Assembly: GCF_000189275.1 (NCBI RefSeq)
Contig: NZ_AEVT01000022.1
Span: 1-46,056 of the forward strand
Reading direction: 5' to 3'
Origin: Vibrio sinaloensis DSM 21326
GTDB lineage: Bacteria; Pseudomonadota; Gammaproteobacteria; Enterobacterales; Vibrionaceae
DNA length: 46,056 bases
Part shown: positions 30,584-37,812 of the stretch, piece after piece
Position numbering within the stretch: the stretch's first letter is position 1
How the letters are laid out: each line of letters starts with the position of its first letter
Program-made: the position numbers and the translations under genes
The notes under the pieces: generated by a model
The model's database searches: none
What the model was told of the DNA's origin: nothing
The model's input: the letters and a program-made list of their open reading frames with translations, nothing else

Positions 30584-32333
30584 CTTGCATCCAATTCTTA
30601 ACTACCTGCGCCGCAAGCTCTGGCTCATTCGCCACCAGCGCTCGGACTGCTTTCAACACGTCTTCGTCTTTGTGTAAGTTCGGCAAATCAATACTTGAAC
30701 CAAACTCGAATAGCTCACCACCTTCTAGATCACTACCAATCAAGCTAGTTTCACCGTCCGCGCCAATCGGCATTCCGTCTGGGCCGTACAGTTGATCATC
30801 ATCTTCATCAGAAGCAGGGTTGAGCAGTTTCTTCATTGCTGGGCGAACCAAGACAAGGACAACTACGATTATAACCAGCGCACTTGCAAACCAACGAACC
30901 CAGTCGTTGAAGTTAGGGTGTTCCCAAATTGGCACATCGGCCATCACTTCAACTTCAGGTTCAGCAAACTGCATGCTCAATACATTCAACAGGTCACCAC
31001 GCGCTTCACTGAAACCAACAGCACCGATCAGCACTTGACGGATCGACGCCAAATCGGCTTCAGACAACGGTTGATAAGTGGTTTCGCCGGTATCTGGGTT
31101 AACGATGGCACGATTCTTAATCGCAACCGCTACGGTTTGGCGATTGACCACCCCAGTTTGGCGACGTTCATGGCTTATCGTGGTGTCGAGTTCAAAGTTT
31201 CGCGTGGCTTCTTTATGCACTGAGCCTTGGCCTGTTCCGCTACCATCTTTCATTTGCGCGACATCTTGAGGGATAGACGCATCAGCAGGAGGTTGGTTAC
31301 TCAAGGCACCCGGTACGCCAGCTACAACACTCCCGTTATTATAGTCCTCCAGCGTGTATTCGCTGCGGGTGGAAGGGGTATTGGGGTCAAAACTTTTACG
31401 CGTTTGTTCAACTGCACTAAAGTCGAGCTCAATATCAACTTGAGCGGTATAGTTACCGAAACCTAAAATAGGGATAAGAACAGAATCAATTTTGTCACGA
31501 AGCGCTTGCTCTTGTTTACGTTCTAGCTCGTGCTCTTTACGACGAGCCGCCGACGCTGGGTCTTGAGAGCCTGAACTGAGCAAACGGCCGTGCTGATCAG
31601 TCACAGTGATGCGGTTTGGCTTCATTCCAGGAACCGCACTCGAAACCATATCAACAACGGAATCCACTTCTTCTTGCTTGAGATTAGCGCCTGTTTTTAG
31701 GGTGAGGAACACCGAAGCCGACGCTTCTTGATTGTGTCGTACGAATACGCTCTGTTTTGGTAGGGCGAGTAGCACACGTGCTTTTCGCACCTGCTTCATC
31801 TCTTCAATCGCTTTCGACAGTTGGCGTTCGCGACTGAGCTTTAAGCGTTCTAACTCTAAACGTTGTGAAACGCCAAAGCCCATATCTTGCAGCAAGATAT
31901 CATCGCCGGCGTTTTTCTCTTGGTTTAACCCTGCACGGACCATATCCAATCGCAGTGAATTGTACTCACTTGTCGGTACCAAAATAGTGTTGCCGTCGAG
32001 CTTGTATTCCATCTTTTGTTGATCAAGATAATCAAGAACAGGGATCAACTCCTCGGTTTCATACGCACCGAGAGGGCGCATCTCTGGCTCTTTTACCCAG
32101 AAAAACAGCATCACGATTAACGCGACACAAATTGAGATCGAGAGAACCAACACCACCTGACGCAGTAGGTCGAGATCGCCAACGGCCATATCAAATTTAG
32201 AACTGCTTTTCTCATCCAGATCTGGATTCTGCACACCTGAGTCCATATCAGATGTGGCCAGCATAGTGCTGTCAGCACCGCCGTCAGCTACAGTAAGGTC
32301 TGTTGATTGGTTTTGCTCTGACACAGATGGCAC
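30576..32333 (-). CDS. fliF: Flagellar MS-ring protein FliF
   Basis: FliF (585 residues) builds the MS ring in the inner membrane. Two membrane helices flank the periplasmic ring-building domains: VVLVLSISICVALIVMLFFWV near 62-82 and WFASALVIIVVVLVLV near 475-495. The conserved EYNSLRLDMVRAGL and FVRHNQEASASVFLTLKTGANL segments lie between them. The C-terminal cytoplasmic tail that binds FliG overlaps the fliG start. The start is GTG at 32333, seven bases after the fliE stop. Confidence 0.97.
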   Translation of the reverse strand: MPSVSEQNQSTDLTVADGGADSTMLATSDMDSGVQNPDLDEKSSSKFDMAVGDLDLLRQVVLVLSISICVALIVMLFFWVKEPEMRPLGAYETEELIPVLDYLDQQKMEYKLDGNTILVPTSEYNSLRLDMVRAGLNQEKNAGDDILLQDMGFGVSQRLELERLKLSRERQLSKAIEEMKQVRKARVLLALPKQSVFVRHNQEASASVFLTLKTGANLKQEEVDSVVDMVSSAVPGMKPNRITVTDQHGRLLSSGSQDPASAARRKEHELERKQEQALRDKIDSVLIPILGFGNYTAQVDIELDFSAVEQTRKSFDPNTPSTRSEYTLEDYNNGSVVAGVPGALSNQPPADASIPQDVAQMKDGSGTGQGSVHKEATRNFELDTTISHERRQTGVVNRQTVAVAIKNRAIVNPDTGETTYQPLSEADLASIRQVLIGAVGFSEARGDLLNVLSMQFAEPEVEVMADVPIWEHPNFNDWVRWFASALVIIVVVLVLVRPAMKKLLNPASDEDDDQLYGPDGMPIGADGETSLIGSDLEGGELFEFGSSIDLPNLHKDEDVLKAVRALVANEPELAAQVVKNWMQDA

Positions 32334-32340
32334 CTATTAA

Positions 32341-32652
32341 TTACACTGGCATGTTCATCAATTCTTTGTACGCTTCAACAAGTTTGTTGCGTACTTGGAT
32401 GGTTGCTTCAAATGCAACGCTAGATTTGTTGCGCGCAATCATCACATCAGATAGAGAGACGTTTTCATCACCACGATCAAAACGCATTTGTAAGTTACCC
32501 GACGCCTTAGACAAGCTGTTGACGTTATTGATTGCGTTATTGAGTAACTCACCAAAATCAGCACCGACGGTCTGCCCGGTTGCCGCAGGTTTAGTGTTAC
32601 CCGCTTCAAACATCATTGCTTGCATTTCGCTTTGGAAACCATCAATTTTCAT
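32341..32652 (-). CDS. fliE: Flagellar hook-basal body protein FliE
   Basis: FliE joins the MS ring to the rod and is the first rod-type export substrate. The reading frame could be extended to 32778, but that would run through the promoter and overlap flrC. The ATG at 32652, preceded by GAGGT, gives a 103-residue protein of normal FliE length starting MKIDGFQSEMQAMMFEAGN. The family C-terminus VMIARNKSSVAFEATIQVRNKLVEAY is intact. It heads the fliEFGHIJ operon. Confidence 0.96.
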   Translation of the reverse strand: MKIDGFQSEMQAMMFEAGNTKPAATGQTVGADFGELLNNAINNVNSLSKASGNLQMRFDRGDENVSLSDVMIARNKSSVAFEATIQVRNKLVEAYKELMNMPV

Positions 32653-32705
32653 CGATACCTCGGTCGTCAACTCTTTGACTAGAACTATTGTTGTATTTAT
32701 GACGC

Positions 32706-32721
32706 TGCAAAGTGTGTGCCA
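32706..32721 (-). promoter_or_regulatory. Sigma-54 promoter of fliE operon
   Basis: The minus strand reads TGGCACACACTTTGCA, a perfect match to the -24 TGGCAC and -12 TTGCA elements with exact 5-base spacer. Transcription would start near 32695, about 40 bases before the fliE ATG and just past the flrC stop. FlrA is the expected activator in vibrios. Confidence 0.88.
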
Positions 32722-32749
32722 CTTCCATTTGAGCATCGAAAATAGCATG

Positions 32750-34156
32750 TTAGTTTGGAATATCAATCCCTGCATCACGCATTTTTGCTAACTTGTAGCG
32801 CAAGGTGCGTGGGCTGATACCTAGCTTTTCCGCCATCTCCTTACGACGGCCATTACACTCAACTAAGGTTTCAAGAATAATGGCGAACTCTTGGTCTCTT
32901 AGTTCACCACCTAATCCATTACTCGAGGAAGCAAGCTTGGCACTATCGGGTTGGGCAACTGGCTGGATTGTAGGAACAACCGTATCAGAGTTTTCGACCA
33001 CCTGCTGCAGACCTGAAGCATCTTGCCAATCCAAGCCTTCTAACAGAATATGCTCAGCGCCAATTCGATTATTTTCACTCAAAATCAAAGCGCGCTGCAC
33101 CACGTTATCCAACTCTCGGACGTTACCCGGCCATGTATACGCAACAAGCTTATTCGTTGCTTCAGCGCTCAGCTCAGGCACAGGCATACCTAACTTTTTA
33201 CAGTTACGTTCAATTAAGTGCTGCGCGAGAGGCTGGATATCCCCTCTTCGCTCACATAGCGCAGGCCAAGCAATTGGGAATACGTTCAGACGGTAATACA
33301 AATCTTCGCGGAAATTGCCTTCTTGCACGTACAGCTTTAAGTCTCGGTTACTGGTAGCTAACACGCGCACATCAAGTTTAATACTCTTACGACTGCCCAA
33401 ACGCTCAACCTCGCGCTCTTGTAGCACACGTAATAACTTGGCCTGCAGGTTGAGGTCCATCTCACTGATTTCATCCAGCAAGATTGTGCCACCTTGAGCC
33501 TGCTCAAACTTACCCGGACAAGCTTGCACCGCTCCAGTAAAGGCACCTTTTTCATAACCAAACAGTGTCGCTTCCAGCATGTTGTCTGGAATTGCTGCAC
33601 AGTTAATCGCAACAAACGGCCCATCTTTACGATTCGAGGCGTTGTGAATGTAGCGTGACATTACCTCTTTACCAGAGCCACTTGGCCCCAATACCATGAC
33701 GCTAGCATCTGTCTTAGCGACTTTATCCGCCAACGCGAGAAGTTTGATGCTCTTTTCATCGGCAACGACTGCATCGCCGTTGTCATCAGACTTAACAGGA
33801 GCGTAACGACTCACCATATTTAGCAAGACTTCCGGCGCAAATGGCTTTGCCATATAGTCGATCGCACCATCTTTCATTGCCGACACTGCATCTTCAATAT
33901 TGGCATACGCGGTCATCAATAAAACCGGCAAGTTGGGCCAATGCTGCTTGATATTGCGAAGGAGGGCTAAGCCGCCCATACCAGCCATTTGCACATCAGA
34001 TACCACGATATCGACATTGTTTGCTTTCAGTTTCACCAACGCATCTTCGGCACTGTCGGCTTCTAACCATTCGTATCCGGCTAAAGCGAGCGTATCGACT
34101 AGGGCTTCGCGTAGACCTTCATCATCTTCAACGATCAGTACTTTGCTTTGAGCCAT
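32750..34156 (-). CDS. flrC: Sigma-54 response regulator FlrC
   Basis: FlrC (468 residues) activates late sigma-54 flagellar genes when phosphorylated by FlrB. The receiver domain (about 1-120) has acidic pocket Glu10-Asp11-Asp12 and phosphoacceptor Asp54 (IVVSDVQMAG). The AAA+ domain has P-loop GPSGSGKE and the sigma-54 contact loop GAFTGA. The C-terminal Fis-type helix-turn-helix ends the protein (GRRKEMAEKLGISPRTLRYKL). It begins two bases after the flrB stop, and there is no terminator before the fliE promoter. Confidence 0.96.
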   Translation of the reverse strand: MAQSKVLIVEDDEGLREALVDTLALAGYEWLEADSAEDALVKLKANNVDIVVSDVQMAGMGGLALLRNIKQHWPNLPVLLMTAYANIEDAVSAMKDGAIDYMAKPFAPEVLLNMVSRYAPVKSDDNGDAVVADEKSIKLLALADKVAKTDASVMVLGPSGSGKEVMSRYIHNASNRKDGPFVAINCAAIPDNMLEATLFGYEKGAFTGAVQACPGKFEQAQGGTILLDEISEMDLNLQAKLLRVLQEREVERLGSRKSIKLDVRVLATSNRDLKLYVQEGNFREDLYYRLNVFPIAWPALCERRGDIQPLAQHLIERNCKKLGMPVPELSAEATNKLVAYTWPGNVRELDNVVQRALILSENNRIGAEHILLEGLDWQDASGLQQVVENSDTVVPTIQPVAQPDSAKLASSSNGLGGELRDQEFAIILETLVECNGRRKEMAEKLGISPRTLRYKLAKMRDAGIDIPN

Positions 34157-34158
34157 TG

Positions 34159-35217
34159 TTACTCTCCAGTCTCTATTTGTTGCTCAGAATTAGTGTGGCG
34201 CTCTAGTGGAATACACATGGTAAAACATGCGCCATCACCTTGTTCCGAAATCAGCTCTAACCTTCCGTCATGCGCACGACAGACCATTTGCACTACCGCC
34301 AAACCAAGGCCGGTGCCCTGAGATCGCGTAGTGAAGAAAGGTTCCATAATTTTGTTTTGCAGTTCTTGCGGTACACCAGGGCCACTGTCTTGTACCGAAA
34401 TTTTTAGCTCGTTATTTACTGGGCGGAAAAACACATCAAGTTGCGACTCTTTACCCGCAATTTGAATCGCATTCATCACTAAGTTACTTAGCGCAGATGC
34501 AATGGCATTCGCATTACCTAACAATTGCGTTTGCTCTTGTTCCACTTCAATAAAGTAGTCAATTTGGTTGTTCTTTAATGCCGTCTCTACCATAGGTGAG
34601 TACTCGGCAACTAAATCAGCAATAGTAAACGGTTTAACCACCTTGTTATCCCCGCCTTTCGCAAACAGCAGCATGTCATTCACTTGTTTTTCCAGGTCAT
34701 GCAGGCGGTCCATCAGTTTAGTCTGAAATCGATCTTTGGTCGCAGGAGGAAGGTTAGGTGCCGCTAAGTTAGATGCATATAGCATAGCGCTCGATAGTGG
34801 CGTGCGCACTTGGTGAGCCAGTGAAGCGACCATTCGGCCCAACGAAGAGAGGCGCTGTAAGTCACTGATTCTAGATTGCAATAAGCGAGTCTCAGTCAGG
34901 TCAGTAATCAGGATCAGCTGGCCCGTGGTTGACGCAGATATGGCCAAACGCACTTTTCTACCATTGCGTAGAGAGATTTCATGTCCGTCATCTTCTCTTG
35001 GCGCAAAAGCTTGCTGAATTACCTCAAACCATTTTTCCCCCACCAACGGCACCTCCAATAAGCGCTGCGCTTCTGGGTTAGCTTCACAAACGGTACCTTG
35101 AGTATCCAACAAGATAACGCCAGCGGGCATCACATCCAGCACCTGCTGATAGCGTTCGACTTGTTCTTCTAATGTACCAAGTGGGGTTTGATTTTCAGTG
35201 ACTGAACTGGGCTGCAT
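34159..35217 (-). CDS. flrB: Flagellar sensor histidine kinase FlrB
   Basis: FlrB (352 residues) phosphorylates FlrC. It has no membrane segment. A PAS domain (about 20-115, VLDVMPAGVILLDTQGTVCEANPEAQRLL) precedes the dimerisation/phosphotransfer helix with His135 (ASLAHQVRTPLSSAML). The ATPase domain shows the N box (LSNLVMNAIQIA), the G1 box VQDSGPGVP and the G2 box GTGLGLAVV. A sigma-54 promoter is visible 38 bases upstream, separate from flrA. Confidence 0.95.
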   Translation of the reverse strand: MQPSSVTENQTPLGTLEEQVERYQQVLDVMPAGVILLDTQGTVCEANPEAQRLLEVPLVGEKWFEVIQQAFAPREDDGHEISLRNGRKVRLAISASTTGQLILITDLTETRLLQSRISDLQRLSSLGRMVASLAHQVRTPLSSAMLYASNLAAPNLPPATKDRFQTKLMDRLHDLEKQVNDMLLFAKGGDNKVVKPFTIADLVAEYSPMVETALKNNQIDYFIEVEQEQTQLLGNANAIASALSNLVMNAIQIAGKESQLDVFFRPVNNELKISVQDSGPGVPQELQNKIMEPFFTTRSQGTGLGLAVVQMVCRAHDGRLELISEQGDGACFTMCIPLERHTNSEQQIETGE

Positions 35218-35244
35218 GACGTATTTCTGCCTTAAAAACTACAA

Positions 35245-35275
35245 TAGCCTAACATACAAAAAGTATGCCAGGCTA
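35245..35275 (-). terminator. Hairpin after flrA overlapping the flrBC promoter
   Basis: A two-part inverted repeat (TAGCCT with AGGCTA outside, CATAC with GTATG inside, 5-base A loop) lies 67 bases past the flrA stop. On the minus strand it is followed by TTGTAGTTTTTAAGG, a poor T tract. It could end flrA transcription, but its stem contains the whole flrBC sigma-54 core, so it might instead be a regulator site. Confidence 0.55.
35255..35270 (-). promoter_or_regulatory. Sigma-54 promoter of flrBC
   Basis: The minus strand reads TGGCATACTTTTTGTA: TGGCAT, five bases, TTGTA. Spacing is exact and the GG of -24 is present; -12 has GT in place of GC. Start of RNA would be near 35243, about 26 bases before the flrB ATG. 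In vibrios flrBC is a class II, FlrA-dependent operon, which fits. Confidence 0.7.
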
Positions 35276-35341
35276 TTTTCTTTATTTTTCAGACAGTTAA
35301 TACAAGGTCGATAAATTGACAGTCTTCTTTTGACGGTAAAC

Positions 35342-36808
35342 TTAGCGTTGTAAGTTGTATTTACGCATCTTCTCAACCAGAGTAGTTCGACGCATACCCA
35401 GCATATCTGCCGCGCGCGCAACAACACCACCTTGTGCCTCTAGCGCCTGATTGATCATATTGACCTCAAGCTCTGCTAACATCTCTTTAAGGTTGACCCC
35501 CTCTGGTGGGAGATCTTGCGGTGCAGACTCATTGTCTTGGAACAAGTCGCTTGACTCTAAACTGAAGTCTTCAGAGAAAATATCGTAGAACGCATCACGC
35601 TCTTGTTCTTCAACGGTTTGCGAGTTGCTATAACCAGGTTGGAACTCTGGGATATCGCTATAACGGTACTTGGTTGGCAGATGATTCACATCGACCAAGC
35701 TGTTCGGATACAGAATAATCATGCGTTCGACCAAGTTTGCCAATTCACGCACATTCCCTGGCCAATCATGTTCCATAAGCGAGTTGATTGAGCGTGGGGT
35801 AAAGCAGATTGGCTGTGCACCTTCTGCTTCCATGCGAGTCATAAGCTCTTGCAGCAACAACGGAATGTCGTTCTTACGCTCACGCAGTGCTGGCATTTCG
35901 ATTGGGAACACATTCAAACGATAGTAGAGATCTTCGCGGAAAGACTCATCGTCAATCATGGTCTCCAAATTGCGATGCGTCGCGGCAATAACACGCACGT
36001 TAACGCGAATAGTCGTGTTACCACCGACTCGCTCAAAGCAGCGCTCTTGCAGTACGCGCAGGAGTTTGACCTGCATTGGCATTGGCATATCACCAATTTC
36101 ATCCAAAAACAGTGTGCCACCTTCCGCTAACTCAAAACGTCCTTTACGCGAAGTAATCGCACCGGTGAACGCGCCCTTCTCATGGCCAAACAGTTCACTC
36201 TCTAAAAGGTCAGGTGGGATCGCACCACAGTTGATCGGCACAAACGGCCCACTACGGCGTGCAGAATGGTAATGAATATTACGCGCCACAACCTCTTTAC
36301 CCGTTCCTGATTCACCTAAAATCAAAACATTCGCCTCAGTACTTGAGACTTGTTCAATCAAATGGCGAACTTCTTTGATGCCGAGGCTCTGGCCTACGAG
36401 GCTACGGAAAAGGGTGTTTTTTCGGGCTGAGGAAACGACATTCATTCCCTTACGACCAAGAAAATCTTTGCAGTGGCGTAAAGCATCGCTCAATTGCGGA
36501 TAGTTCAGTGGGTAGTCCAACTCACCGACGTAGTGAGTCAACTCTTCGACTGGGTAAGCATGTTTACCAGCAACAAGTAAGGGGATATGGTTTGCTTGGG
36601 ATAGCTTCTCGCTAAGGTTAGCAGGTAGCTTGTTGCCTGCTACGGAGCCAACGATGCACCCTGCCCATACCGACGTCCAATCAAGATCGTCGATTTGATC
36701 AGAGCTGATCGCTTCGCACTGCTCTCCAACAAATTCTAAAATATTACTGAGATTCGTTCGCGCTTGAGCGTCGTCCTCAATCACAAGTAGTTTCGCTAAA
36801 CCTTGCAT
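35342..36808 (-). CDS. flrA: Flagellar master regulator FlrA
   Basis: FlrA (488 residues) sits at the top of the polar flagellar cascade and activates sigma-54 promoters such as flrBC and fliE. The N-terminal FleQ-type receiver-like domain lacks the phosphoacceptor (GCIVGSVAG where an Asp would be). The AAA+ domain has GESGTGKE and GAFTGA, and a Fis-type helix-turn-helix ends the protein ([24 protein letters not shown]). The c-di-GMP contacts known from V. cholerae FlrA, Arg135 (in LFRSLVG) and Arg176 (KEVVARN), fall at the same numbers here, so c-di-GMP inhibition is probably retained. Confidence 0.96.
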   Translation of the reverse strand: MQGLAKLLVIEDDAQARTNLSNILEFVGEQCEAISSDQIDDLDWTSVWAGCIVGSVAGNKLPANLSEKLSQANHIPLLVAGKHAYPVEELTHYVGELDYPLNYPQLSDALRHCKDFLGRKGMNVVSSARKNTLFRSLVGQSLGIKEVRHLIEQVSSTEANVLILGESGTGKEVVARNIHYHSARRSGPFVPINCGAIPPDLLESELFGHEKGAFTGAITSRKGRFELAEGGTLFLDEIGDMPMPMQVKLLRVLQERCFERVGGNTTIRVNVRVIAATHRNLETMIDDESFREDLYYRLNVFPIEMPALRERKNDIPLLLQELMTRMEAEGAQPICFTPRSINSLMEHDWPGNVRELANLVERMIILYPNSLVDVNHLPTKYRYSDIPEFQPGYSNSQTVEEQERDAFYDIFSEDFSLESSDLFQDNESAPQDLPPEGVNLKEMLAELEVNMINQALEAQGGVVARAADMLGMRRTTLVEKMRKYNLQR

Positions 36809-36873
36809 AGGTGAGAATAATTGCCTTTATTTTGAAACGTTGTGGCTGCTTTATGTTTTAAACGTCAATTCTA

Positions 36874-36901
36874 ACTATAGAACAGAAATAACGATAAACA
36901 A
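36874..36901 (-). promoter_or_regulatory. Putative sigma-70 promoter of flrA
   Basis: On the minus strand TTGTTT and TATAGT are separated by 16 bases. The site lies between the fliS terminator and flrA and would give a leader of about 60 bases. flrA is the class I gene and is expected to use the housekeeping sigma factor. Confidence 0.45.
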
Positions 36902-36916
36902 TTTATAAAATTCAGC

Positions 36917-36948
36917 ACAAAAAAAGCCACTAGGCTAGTTAGTGGCTT
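36917..36948 (-). terminator. Terminator of the fliD-flaI-fliS transcript
   Basis: A perfect 9-bp stem (AAGCCACTA/TAGTGGCTT) with a 7-base loop is followed on the minus strand by seven Ts. It lies about 117 bases past the fliS stop and upstream of the flrA promoter. Confidence 0.87.
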
Positions 36949-37064
36949 CTATTCTATTTGATAAAAAAAATAAGGCAACCAAGCAATTAGTCGGTGTGAT
37001 GTTAGCCCAAAACCAATTGGCGCAATTTTGGTTAGATAAGCAACTAATTGGTCATTAAGTGAGG

Positions 37065-37475
37065 TTAAATTCCTACATCTGATGCTGTCAGATTGTGATA
37101 TTCGTTGGGAATTTGATCCCATGCAGACTTGATTTCTCGGATAATCTCAATGACATCATCGATTAATTTAGGATTATTCTGATGATTGGCTTCTGTGATC
37201 TGGGTGATCATGAACTCGTACAGCTGATCTAAGTTCTGCGCGATATCACCACCATCGTCCATAGATAAGCAGCTGCGCAAGCTGATGATAATATCAAGAG
37301 CTTTACCTAGGCGCTCACCTTTCACAGGTATGTTACCCTGCTCCATTGCCGCTTTACCTTGGATTAAACGCTCGATTGCACCAGCCATAAGCATCTGTAC
37401 AATTTTATGCGGGGAGGCCGCACTCAGTTGACTATCAACTGATACCTTTTTATAAGCCTGTAGTGAACCACGCAT
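37065..37475 (-). CDS. fliS: Flagellin export chaperone FliS
   Basis: FliS binds flagellin C-termini and keeps subunits unfolded before export. The frame is open upstream to 37613, but that part overlaps flaI; the ATG at 37475 with AGAGGG upstream gives a 136-residue protein of normal size starting MRGSLQAYKKVSVDSQLSAASPHKIVQMLM. The conserved SPHKIVQMLMAGAIERL and helical core are clear. It ends the flaG-to-fliS group and is followed by a structured 3' region and a terminator. Confidence 0.95.
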   Translation of the reverse strand: MRGSLQAYKKVSVDSQLSAASPHKIVQMLMAGAIERLIQGKAAMEQGNIPVKGERLGKALDIIISLRSCLSMDDGGDIAQNLDQLYEFMITQITEANHQNNPKLIDDVIEIIREIKSAWDQIPNEYHNLTASDVGI

Positions 37476-37488
37476 AAACAACCCTCTT

Positions 37489-37812
37489 CTATAAAAATTT
37501 TTTGTATTGCTGTACAGAACGCTGACCATGTCGAAACTTTTGTAAAGACAATCCAACCTCATTGGTCTTAGCTTGCAGAAGTTCAACAACTGCTTTTGTT
37601 TCCTGAATCGCACTTTGCCACTGCGAAGAACGTGCCAATTCTGCGTCTCGTTCTATCAAGTTTAACAAGTTCTGCAATATCTGTTCCCTTGTATCGACCA
37701 AAAGTAGTAGTTCTTCAGTTTCAAATGAATCTTCCGTCACTATTGTCGAAATTTTGTGATTTAAATCACATAGGATTTCTATTTTCTGGCTGAATTCATT
37801 ATCCAAGTGCAT
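37489..37812 (-). CDS. flaI: FlaI, FliT-like flagellar chaperone
   Basis: This 107-residue, all-helical protein lies between fliD and fliS, where vibrios carry flaI. Size and composition (DTREQILQNLLNLIERDAELARSSQWQSAIQETKAVVELL) suggest a FliT-type chaperone, which would bind FliD or an export component. Direct FliT sequence motifs are weak, so function is mostly from position. Its start overlaps the end of fliD by 14 bases and fliS begins 13 bases after its stop. Confidence 0.82.
   Translation of the reverse strand: MHLDNEFSQKIEILCDLNHKISTIVTEDSFETEELLLLVDTREQILQNLLNLIERDAELARSSQWQSAIQETKAVVELLQAKTNEVGLSLQKFRHGQRSVQQYKKFL

Noticed and set aside
32653..32778. N-terminal extension of fliE by 42 residues
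   Set aside because: It would cross the sigma-54 promoter and overlap flrC; FliE proteins are about 104 residues.
37476..37613. N-terminal extension of fliS by 46 residues
   Set aside because: It overlaps flaI out of frame, while the ATG at 37475 has a ribosome-binding site and gives the usual FliS N-terminus.
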